Origin: a virus
Virus record (IMG/VR): IMGVR_UViG_3300002231_000311
Location: 1-26,069 of that record
DNA length: 26,069 bases
Reading direction: 5' to 3' (one strand)
Notes under the pieces: model-generated
What the model saw: the letters and a program-made list of their open reading frames with translations, nothing else
What the model was told of the DNA's origin: nothing
The model's database searches: none
Part shown: positions 20,296 through 26,069 of the stretch, in pieces
How positions within the stretch are numbered: the first letter of the stretch is position 1
Layout: every line of letters starts with the position of its first letter
Made by a program: the position numbers and the translations under genes

Positions 20296-21376
20296 AGTTT
20301 CGGAATATCTTCAAGTCAATGGATTCAGTTACAGTATTACCGCTCAAATATAATGCTGCTTGATTCTGGTCTCCGATTTCTCTCGTTGTATAATCTTGGT
20401 CTTCATCTCGAAAAGTTGCCTTAAAATCATTCGGAATTTGATCATAAGTTACCCTTTTTGGTTTAAAATCCAGGTAATCATCATCGGTCAAAGTATCAAC
20501 AACGGATGAAAGTGGATCACGAATTTTTAAAACAATTTTACCTGCTGAATTTTCAGCAATTGCAGCATCGAGAGCATTTAATATTTTTTTTGTTAAAGTT
20601 CCAATATCGCTCATCGAATTCAATGAAACATTTATCCCAAATTCTTTATCATTCCAAAATGCTGCAGCAACATTAAAAGACGGAATATCAATTTTGCTTG
20701 CAGGGACTCTTGCTTTTAAAAGAAGATCATAAATAACTGCAGCAGGATTTGATCCCGTAGCCATATTTTGAAAATCAATCGGCCCATTTAATTCTCGTTC
20801 CACAACGTAATGAATTGTAGGGACAACTAATTTGTTTTCTCCAAGTAAATAAGCATTCCAATAATGCCATGCAACGCCAGGAATTTTATTTACATGCTCT
20901 GGAGGTTGAGGCCCATCACCAAAAAATTGACTCGGTTGAGTTCCTGAATATCCGTTGTTCCATTGTGCTAATAAATAAGTCCAAATTGGCTCTTGAACTC
21001 CGAGATCTTCGACCTTTTGGTTGTCAACATATATAGCGATTAAATTCGCTTTTCCCAGACAAACGCCTTGCCAGATATCGAGAAAATACCTAAATCCGGT
21101 CTGTTGCGCTCCACCTGCACCCCCAAATGCCCATAGCGTTTCATAGATTAAATTACCATACCATATGACATTTCCAGGAATCCTAACACGTCCATAAATC
21201 AACGGAATTACTAGACCCTCATTCGTTTTTGTTCCCTGAAGATCATCAATTGAACCTGGAGATAAATCTGTTTCCTGATCTGGAGTTGCTCGTCTCGCTG
21301 AAAGTATTGCAAAAGTTGTTGCAGCAATTGATATTACAATTGCTACAACTAATCCGACTATTACTGGGATTCCCAT
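20279..21376 (-). CDS. tail hub / tip attachment protein (phage tail protein, J/GTA-like), N-terminal segment
   Basis: A 365-residue segment. It begins with a hydrophobic helix (PVIVGLVVAIVISIAATTFA), then IPLIYGRVRIPGNVIWYG, the hallmark 'PiiYGrvrv.GnviW' of phage/GTA tail hub proteins, and continues with the large hub domain (DNQKVEDLGVQEPIWTYLLA, NPAAVIYDLLLKARVPASKI, AGKIVLKIRDP, and DFKATFRDEDQDYTTREIGD). It ends abruptly at 20279 in NCATSK, while the next frame continues naturally. The intact protein would be about 760 residues (19086-21376). It forms the distal tail hub that contacts the host and anchors the tip. Confidence 0.82.
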   Translation of the reverse strand: MGIPVIVGLVVAIVISIAATTFAILSARRATPDQETDLSPGSIDDLQGTKTNEGLVIPLIYGRVRIPGNVIWYGNLIYETLWAFGGAGGAQQTGFRYFLDIWQGVCLGKANLIAIYVDNQKVEDLGVQEPIWTYLLAQWNNGYSGTQPSQFFGDGPQPPEHVNKIPGVAWHYWNAYLLGENKLVVPTIHYVVERELNGPIDFQNMATGSNPAAVIYDLLLKARVPASKIDIPSFNVAAAFWNDKEFGINVSLNSMSDIGTLTKKILNALDAAIAENSAGKIVLKIRDPLSSVVDTLTDDDYLDFKPKRVTYDQIPNDFKATFRDEDQDYTTREIGDQNQAALYLSGNTVTESIDLKIFRNCATSK

Positions 21377-21723
21377 GTTTTAAGCCTGTAAATATAAGTT
21401 AATCTTTTTTTCCATGAATTTGAAAGTGTTTCTTGCATGCAACATTTTTTTTGTCTAGCATGAAAAATTAATTCATCTGCTTCATCAACATAAATTGCAG
21501 AATGACAAGTTATCCCAGATTTAACCAGAGAAAAGAAAAGAAAATCTCCGAATTTTAATTCAGGAAAAGATTCCATATATACATCAAACTTTAATCCTGG
21601 ATTTAAAAATTTTATAATATTTTGATCAATATAATTCAAAAGCAGTTCATCTCTTGATTGAATCATCCAATCAGGAGAAATATAAATTCCTGGTTGTTTT
21701 CCTGAAAATACTCCAAGTTCCAT
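21361..21723 (-). CDS. tail NlpC/P60 peptidase, C-terminal part (frame-displaced)
   Basis: This piece holds YISPDWM (residue 14 on), which matches the 'YSPDW' region of phage/GTA NlpC/P60 proteins, then FGDFLFFSLVKSGITCHSAI with the catalytic His in CHSAIYVD, and a typical end (ELIFHARQKKC...WKKRLTYIYRL). Its own ATG is preceded by a stop in frame and has no good ribosome site, and it lacks the catalytic Cys. It therefore needs joining to the 21671-21862 piece: SEVLNELGVFSGKQP reads well if one base is skipped in AATGGAA. Confidence 0.7.
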   Translation of the reverse strand: MELGVFSGKQPGIYISPDWMIQSRDELLLNYIDQNIIKFLNPGLKFDVYMESFPELKFGDFLFFSLVKSGITCHSAIYVDEADELIFHARQKKCCMQETLSNSWKKRLTYIYRLKTWESQ

Positions 21724-21862
21724 TTAAAACTTCGGATAGAAGTTTTGAACAGTCAACACCTGATTTAGTTTCGCCCATATGTTCATAAGGAACATTCTCC
21801 CATCCATTCAAAATATCTAATAGCTTTAACTGTCTTGATTCATCTGCAAAATAATTTTCCAT
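21671..21862 (-). CDS. tail NlpC/P60 peptidase, N-terminal part with catalytic Cys (frame-displaced)
   Basis: Starting at ATG 21862 (MENYFADESRQLKLLDILNG), the product has WENVPYEHMGETKSGVDCSK, matching '..W.gtPY......GvDCsgLv' of NlpC/P60 cell-wall peptidases; the Cys in VDCSK is the nucleophile. The frame then loses family similarity (NGTWSIFRKTTRNLYFS) and stops. Joined with the previous entry it gives about 165 residues, the usual size for tail-tip peptidases of the TIGR02219 kind, which open the peptidoglycan during DNA entry. As sequenced, no single frame holds both catalytic residues. Confidence 0.7.
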   Translation of the reverse strand: MENYFADESRQLKLLDILNGWENVPYEHMGETKSGVDCSKLLSEVLNGTWSIFRKTTRNLYFS

Positions 21863-22382
21863 TTTTCGTTTTATACAACCTTTCCTCAACGACAGAAACT
21901 GCTTTTTCAATATCTATAAAAAATTTCAATGGAGAAAGTCCCTGTTCTGGATTGTCTAATATTTCGTTGTAATTGAGCGTGATCGATTGTATTTGTTGCT
22001 CATCAATAAATTTCTTTACTTCATTTAGTTGTTTTAACAATGCTCTATTATACGGTTTATACCCCCATTTTTTATTTGTTGAGTCGACAACTTCATAAAT
22101 ATCTCGTTCAATAAAAATTACTCTGTCAGCGAGATGGATGATTTTGTTTTTTTTTATAAATGGAACAAGAACTTTAATACAGGAATCAGGATAAAGACCT
22201 GCAATTATTTCTGCATAAACTCTTTCTGATCTTCTCTCATCAATTTCATAATAACCATTTTCATTATGCTGATCTTTATTCAGATAATGATAAATAGGAT
22301 CAATCCCTCCATCCTCCAAAATTTGCATCATCATTGAAGAGCCTGAACGATAAAGGCCAGAAACAACGGTTAAATTGTGCAT
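21840..22382 (-). CDS. sulfotransferase-like P-loop protein inside the tail operon
   Basis: The 180-residue product begins MHNLTVVSGLYRSGSSMMMQ; GLYRSGSS (9-16) corresponds to the 5'-phosphosulfate loop of sulfotransferases (usually GLPRSGTS). VIFIERDIYEVVDSTNKKWG, with Arg93 and Ser101, matches the 3'-phosphate-binding motif, so PAPS binding is credible. ILEDGGIDPIYHYLNKDQHN and ENGYYEIDE fit a family of short bacterial and phage sulfotransferase-like proteins. It sits between the BR0599-type tail gene and the NlpC/P60 gene, overlaps both, and carries none of the GTTGCA motifs frequent elsewhere. The acceptor is unknown: host surface glycan, or a virion component. Confidence 0.7.
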   Translation of the reverse strand: MHNLTVVSGLYRSGSSMMMQILEDGGIDPIYHYLNKDQHNENGYYEIDERRSERVYAEIIAGLYPDSCIKVLVPFIKKNKIIHLADRVIFIERDIYEVVDSTNKKWGYKPYNRALLKQLNEVKKFIDEQQIQSITLNYNEILDNPEQGLSPLKFFIDIEKAVSVVEERLYKTKNGKLFCR

Positions 22383-23212
22383 TATTTATCTGCTCCCCAA
22401 ATCGTTGGATTATTAGAAGGAACAAACGGAAACCCAATAAACTGGTCAAAATTTGAAAATTTAGAGATACAAGTTGCAGGTGATTTGTCGCATCCTGGAT
22501 ATGCTTTAACTGTTGCACCGTCAACCAGTCTAGCATCGAAAGGAACATTTATTGTAATATCGTTTGAAATATGGTCTGAAATATATCTGAAATCACCATA
22601 AGCAGACTCAACATGTCCCCCAATAAAATATCCATCAGCAAATGCTCCAAATGAAGCAGAATTTAATTCACTTCCTGAGATTGTAATAACAGCAGATACT
22701 TCAAAATCTAGCTTATTAAGGTTGCAATCAGGATCATCTGCAACGGATGGAAAGTAGAGAGTATTATTACAAAAGGCTTTAAAAGTTTTCCTTGGGATTT
22801 TGTTTCTGAAATATAGAGAATTACTCTCAACATCTGCCAATGCAACGCCAACATCCCCATTGTCAACAAAAGTGATCCCTAAAACTCGACCAAGAAAAAG
22901 AAATTTTGAGGCGGTAGGATCATGAATAAAATAACGAGTGACTTTAATTTCTGTCGGTTCAATTGGAGAATTTGCGATATATTCTCCAATTGGAGAAACA
23001 ACCGGCATTGTAACTTTAATCCTATTTGCCTTAAAATTATCATCTTCAGTTGGGATATTTGATTTTATTGTCGCTGCGGTATAAGTATTCCCACCAAAAA
23101 TAACATCTTTACCATAAGAAGTATATCTAAAGACTCTTGATCCTGATGTGATCTCGTAGATTTCTGCAAATGGTTTAACTTCGATTTCTTTTATTTCCGT
23201 TGCATATGTCAT
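22382..23212 (-). CDS. BR0599/DUF2163-family tail assembly protein
   Basis: The 276-residue product matches this phage/GTA family by its N-terminal part (AEIYEITSGSRVFRYTSYGK, then YTAATIKSNIPTEDDNF), its middle beta domain (FLFLGRVLGITFVDNGDVGV) and especially its C-terminus: YPGCDKSPATCISKFSNFDQ and FIGFPFVPSNNP, with Cys241 and Cys248 ('GCDk...TC..KF.N..nF.GFp.iPg..P'). In these tail modules it lies next to the NlpC/P60 peptidase and hub and is part of the distal tail. Here the sulfotransferase gene separates it from the peptidase. Confidence 0.88.
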   Translation of the reverse strand: MTYATEIKEIEVKPFAEIYEITSGSRVFRYTSYGKDVIFGGNTYTAATIKSNIPTEDDNFKANRIKVTMPVVSPIGEYIANSPIEPTEIKVTRYFIHDPTASKFLFLGRVLGITFVDNGDVGVALADVESNSLYFRNKIPRKTFKAFCNNTLYFPSVADDPDCNLNKLDFEVSAVITISGSELNSASFGAFADGYFIGGHVESAYGDFRYISDHISNDITINVPFDARLVDGATVKAYPGCDKSPATCISKFSNFDQFIGFPFVPSNNPTIWGADK

Positions 23213-23436
23213 TTTTTGCTTTCGTAAATTTTTAAATATTCTTTTATTGCAACTTTATAATTTGGAAAGTTGTTTTCACCAACAAAATGAATAATTTTTA
23301 TAAATACTAATATTTCAGAATACAACCATCCTTTTCTTTTTTTTTCTATTTCATTTATTTTTTTATACTCAGCAGAGTCTCTAATCACATCATATAAATA
23401 ATCTATGTCTGGACTATAAAAACTTTTTAGAGTCAT
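23209..23436 (-). CDS. hypothetical 75-residue protein in the tail operon
   Basis: A basic, aromatic-rich helical protein (YSPDIDYLYDVIRDSAEYKK, KGWLYSEILVFIKIIHFVGE). The start and stop overlap neighbours by 4 bases, so it is translated with the tail genes. No family recognised; it occupies a slot between two conserved tail genes and may be an assembly helper. Confidence 0.6.
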   Translation of the reverse strand: MTLKSFYSPDIDYLYDVIRDSAEYKKINEIEKKRKGWLYSEILVFIKIIHFVGENNFPNYKVAIKEYLKIYESKK

Positions 23437-24056
23437 GGATACTCCTTTATTAATTCAATAAATTTCTGTGTTGTCCTAGATGCAGTATCTGTAATATTTT
23501 CCAATTCTAATTTATCAAATTCAAATCGCCCTAAATAAAAGAAAGAGGAGAAATAAATTTCATCAACTGGGATATCTCTATCAAAACCCGTTGAAATATT
23601 TATTGTTTCCTGGCCTCCTAAAGGGCCAATAACAGAAGAAGTTATTTTTGCAACTATCCAATCGCCTGATTTAGTCTCGATCCATAACCGTTCAAATCCA
23701 CGAAATGAATCACGGAATTTATTATCTTCAACAACAAGGAAAGATTCACTAGTTAGAACGTCTTTATCTGGTTTAAAAAAATTGTAAGGAGAAGGCATCC
23801 AGAACTTTGTAAATCTTCCCTGTCTTGCATAAAAAAATTCAATGAATTCGTATTCTTCTTCTTTTGAAGTAAAAAAAAATGGTAAAGTTACTGAAAAAGG
23901 CCTTTCGTCATAAAAAGTAACCACGTTTTCTATTGTCCCAGGGAAACTTTCAATCTTTTGGTTCGTTTCAAATTTTCCAGATAAGCCATCGTTCCAAGTT
24001 GGAAGTGGTCGCAAAATCGGAATACCTGATCCAATGTCATTTAATAAATCTGCCAT
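23433..24056 (-). CDS. phage tail protein (distal tail family with FxARxGRFTKFWMPS)
   Basis: The 207-residue product has LPTWNDGLSGKFETNQKIES near the N-terminus and FFYARQGRFTKFWMPSPYNF at about 74-93, a characteristic arrangement of a GTA/siphovirus tail protein family (compare 'LP..P.r...sFETn...i.....' and 'f..arrGr...FW.Psw'). It ends FIELIKEYP. It precedes the BR0599-type gene, as in other tail modules of this kind, and is probably a distal tail or adaptor component. Confidence 0.8.
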   Translation of the reverse strand: MADLLNDIGSGIPILRPLPTWNDGLSGKFETNQKIESFPGTIENVVTFYDERPFSVTLPFFFTSKEEEYEFIEFFYARQGRFTKFWMPSPYNFFKPDKDVLTSESFLVVEDNKFRDSFRGFERLWIETKSGDWIVAKITSSVIGPLGGQETINISTGFDRDIPVDEIYFSSFFYLGRFEFDKLELENITDTASRTTQKFIELIKEYP

Positions 24057-25153
24057 TAGCTACCACTCCTAATCTTCTCCATATTGAGTGTAAATTCCGC
24101 AACCTTATCTGTTTTGTAATTCGGTTTGAAACTCGTTATTCTTGCAGGATAAACCGGCATTATAATTGTTTGTTTTGTAACAAAAACGGATGCAATTGGA
24201 CTTACGAGATTAATTTGATTTGCGATTAAATTTAATGAATCTATAGAGACTAATTCGTTTAAAGTTGGATCAAAAACTGATTGAATCTGCATAAAACTTG
24301 CGTTGTTTCGCAGGTTCCAATAGAAATTTATATCCTCTTCAATATCAATTATCGTTTCGCCCTGGAGCGGATTATTTAATGGTTTGAGAACCTCATGATA
24401 GAACGGAATAAAGAACGCCTTGTCATGAGCCCTCTTGAGAATATTATGGGCATCTTCGAATAAATTTACATCAACCAAAAATGCCGCACCTTGGATTAAT
24501 TTTGGGTCTTCATAAAGCGGTCTTCTCTGTTCTTTTGTAACTCGATTCCTAAAAATTACGGTTTGAAATTCAAAAGAGAATTTTGTTGGAACTTTCCAAT
24601 TTGGATTAAAAACGGTATCCAAAGCAACAAATCTCTCAGCATTTATTTGAAGCTCAAAAATGTTTCCTGCGATTGTAAAGAAATAACTGGTATCTTGATT
24701 TGGAGGTCCAACTAATAAAACCGTTGCAGTATATTCTTCTTTTTCGAAACCATTTAAGCTCCAAGGAACGACAGGAACTTGTAAACTTGTACCTGTAGGA
24801 TTTGTTGATGTAATTAAAGTTATACTCTGAGATGGCCCTCGAAATGCATTCCAAATTTGAAAAGGAGTTACAACATTCGATGTAATAATTCCGAGATCAA
24901 TCCGATGCTCAAGATTAATATCGATTGGAAAGAAATAAATTCTGTCGAGCAATTGAGCAGGAGCGGTTGTAGTAACATCCAAAATACCTTCGTGAGTGTT
25001 TAAAGGCGGAATTGGCTCAACGGTTATATGATTTCCTACGACTTGCTCTGTATCAAATCCGGAGAAAACGGAAGGTTGAATTCCTTCAGTTGCTTTAGTA
25101 GGATTATCAATTGAAGCCTGAGTTCCCTGGAACACTCCATTATGAATTGGCAT
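24056..25153 (-). CDS. phage tail/virion structural protein with Ig-like N-terminal part
   Basis: A 365-residue protein with a beta-rich N-terminal half (IDINLEHRIDLGIITSNVVT, TPFQIWNAFRGPSQSI) suggestive of an Ig-like domain. A second part contains RRPLYEDPKLIQGAAFLVDV, HDKAFFIPFYHEVLKP and FYWNLRNNASFMQI, and ends ITSFKPNYKTDKVAEFTLNM. This resembles proteins in the same position of siphovirus tail operons from Gram-negative hosts (upstream of the FWMPS-type protein). Exact role not known. The start shares a base with the upstream stop (TAATG). Confidence 0.7.
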   Translation of the reverse strand: MPIHNGVFQGTQASIDNPTKATEGIQPSVFSGFDTEQVVGNHITVEPIPPLNTHEGILDVTTTAPAQLLDRIYFFPIDINLEHRIDLGIITSNVVTPFQIWNAFRGPSQSITLITSTNPTGTSLQVPVVPWSLNGFEKEEYTATVLLVGPPNQDTSYFFTIAGNIFELQINAERFVALDTVFNPNWKVPTKFSFEFQTVIFRNRVTKEQRRPLYEDPKLIQGAAFLVDVNLFEDAHNILKRAHDKAFFIPFYHEVLKPLNNPLQGETIIDIEEDINFYWNLRNNASFMQIQSVFDPTLNELVSIDSLNLIANQINLVSPIASVFVTKQTIIMPVYPARITSFKPNYKTDKVAEFTLNMEKIRSGS

Positions 25154-26069
25154 TAGTTAATCCTCACTGCAATGCCTTTAGTCCAACTCAATCGGCCTAA
25201 AGGAAAAACAATATATTCTTCAGTTGGCCCATAAAGTAGATGTTGTCCTATTATTAAGTCCTCAACATCCATGCGATAAACCCACATAGGCCCCAAAGCA
25301 CGATACCGAGAGTCTGAATCATGTTGTACATAAAAAGTTTGTTTAAATATTGGTCTGGCCTCAGCATAAGCATTTCTCTGGATACAACGACCATAACCTG
25401 CAACAATTTTTGATGCAGTGAATCCACCTGCGGATGTCATTACATAATTTACACCTGCATTTGTATTTTTTCTTGCTCCATCATAATATAAATTATTGGA
25501 TGTCGCTAAATCCAGAGGACAACCCATGTTTTTATTGAACCAATAATGCGTTGCAGAATATGTAGTCGATTGCCAAAGGTGCAAATCCCCCTCTGTCTCT
25601 GATGTGTCATAAATTTCTGGAGTTCCGATAATTAAATATTTAACGTAATCGATATCTGTTTTTGCAACAATCATAAGAAATTTCGAATTTCCGAAAAACC
25701 AGACAGAATCAATTGTTGATCGAGGGAAACTGAAAAGATTTCTTGATGCAATACTCCATAATGTTGCAGTTTTTGCAGCAGGATGAGTTGAACTCGTATC
25801 GTATGTGGTCACGCCTTTATGACCAGCGCAATAAACGATTCCATCAAGAGCCTCACCAGGATTATCATAAACCCTAAATCTATATTGCAACGATTGAGAT
25901 CCAAATCCTGTTGATGTTAAATTTAAATATAATTCTCCGCCTCCTGCATCCCATCCATACACACCGCCGCCTTGATTTGCCCATACAACATCTTGTTGAT
26001 ATTCAGAGGACGTCCATCCTTGAGCGATTGCAAAAGTCCTGAACTTATCAATCATATCTTGATAATCAA
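25153..26069 (-). CDS. phage virion/tail protein, 5' end probably beyond the window
   Basis: From ATG 26055 the product is 300 residues, but the frame stays open to the window edge (DYQD before the Met), and homologous proteins usually begin with about 10-20 more residues before a 'yxxLlxkixtFltanGWt' segment, here DMIDKFRTFAIAQGWT. So I treat it as open. Features: WANQGGGVYGWDAGGGELYL, SIDSVWFFGNSKFLMIVAKT (the 'yW.fGg..fl.vvv.t...y..l..G' part), YLIIGTPEIYD and a C-terminus with MWVYRMDVEDLIIGQH. This layout is common in tail operons of Gram-negative siphoviruses. Function not established. Confidence 0.65.
   Translation of the reverse strand, partial: DYQDMIDKFRTFAIAQGWTSSEYQQDVVWANQGGGVYGWDAGGGELYLNLTSTGFGSQSLQYRFRVYDNPGEALDGIVYCAGHKGVTTYDTSSTHPAAKTATLWSIASRNLFSFPRSTIDSVWFFGNSKFLMIVAKTDIDYVKYLIIGTPEIYDTSETEGDLHLWQSTTYSATHYWFNKNMGCPLDLATSNNLYYDGARKNTNAGVNYVMTSAGGFTASKIVAGYGRCIQRNAYAEARPIFKQTFYVQHDSDSRYRALGPMWVYRMDVEDLIIGQHLLYGPTEEYIVFPLGRLSWTKGIAVRIN

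Noticed and set aside
21640-21665. TCC TGA T at the end of the NlpC N-terminal frame as an antizyme-like +1 slippery stop
   Set aside because: Family similarity (YISPDW) already switches frame before that stop, so slippage exactly there would not give the conserved sequence.
22300-22548. Minus-strand frame bridging the BR0599-type and sulfotransferase genes
   Set aside because: Overlaps two recognisable genes in another frame; no support.

Overview
This window is part of the genome of a tailed, siphovirus-like double-stranded DNA bacteriophage or prophage. It is AT-rich (roughly two thirds A+T by eye) and densely packed, with many genes overlapping as ATGA, TGATG or TAATG. Most genes have a clear Shine-Dalgarno sequence and several start with TTG. 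The tail module (hub, NlpC/P60 peptidase, BR0599-type protein and a tail protein ending its core in a FxARxGRFTKFWMPS motif) is of the lambda-tail / gene-transfer-agent kind found mostly in Gram-negative hosts. Two lipoprotein signals point the same way, and one of them (LFSN|C) has the relaxed lipobox seen in spirochaetes such as Leptospira. The host is therefore probably a low-GC Gram-negative, possibly a spirochaete; this is inference. Terminase, portal, capsid and integrase are not in the window, so it is a partial genome and its lifestyle cannot be decided.

Layout. (A) 58-13712, minus strand: the early/replication region, read right to left. It begins at a sigma70-like promoter and a palindromic operator (13727-13814) ahead of a ribbon-helix-helix protein. 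A RecT-fragment/RHH chimera, a RecT-type annealing protein, an SF2 helicase, a small acidic protein, a VRR-NUC nuclease and a DUF3854/VapE-type primase-helicase follow. Next come small proteins, a DUF3310 protein, a sigma factor and two membrane proteins or lipoproteins. A distinct segment (about 2.8-5.6 kb) has two near-identical promoters, repeated double-hairpin spacers, a minimal NAD+-ligase adenylation domain and an HTH protein, and it abuts an iteron-bearing AT-rich intergenic region (2303-2752). A PD-(D/E)XK nuclease and small Cys-rich proteins close the left end. (B) 13866-16681, plus strand: six appendage or fibre-like genes that include two sets of paralogues. (C) 16653-17083, minus: a Cys4 protein and a lipoprotein. 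(D) 17209-26069, minus: the tail operon, then a group of small membrane/helical proteins, ending at two hairpins (17117-17187).

How the genes work together. RecT, the PD-(D/E)XK nuclease, helicase, VRR-NUC nuclease, primase-helicase and ligase domain form a replication/recombination toolkit. The phage sigma factor may switch host RNA polymerase to another gene set. The tail operon builds the distal tail and its peptidoglycan-degrading tip, and carries an unexpected sulfotransferase-like gene.

Most notable. The hexamer GTTGCA/TGCAAC occurs about 74 times by hand count, against roughly 10 expected, and is absent from the ligase-bearing segment. Several genes (NlpC peptidase, tail hub twice, a lysine-rich protein, a small tail-end gene) are split by apparent +1 frameshifts, and one small gene carries a canonical -1 slippery heptamer. 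A RecT fragment is fused to a DNA-binding domain, and a candidate iteron origin is present.
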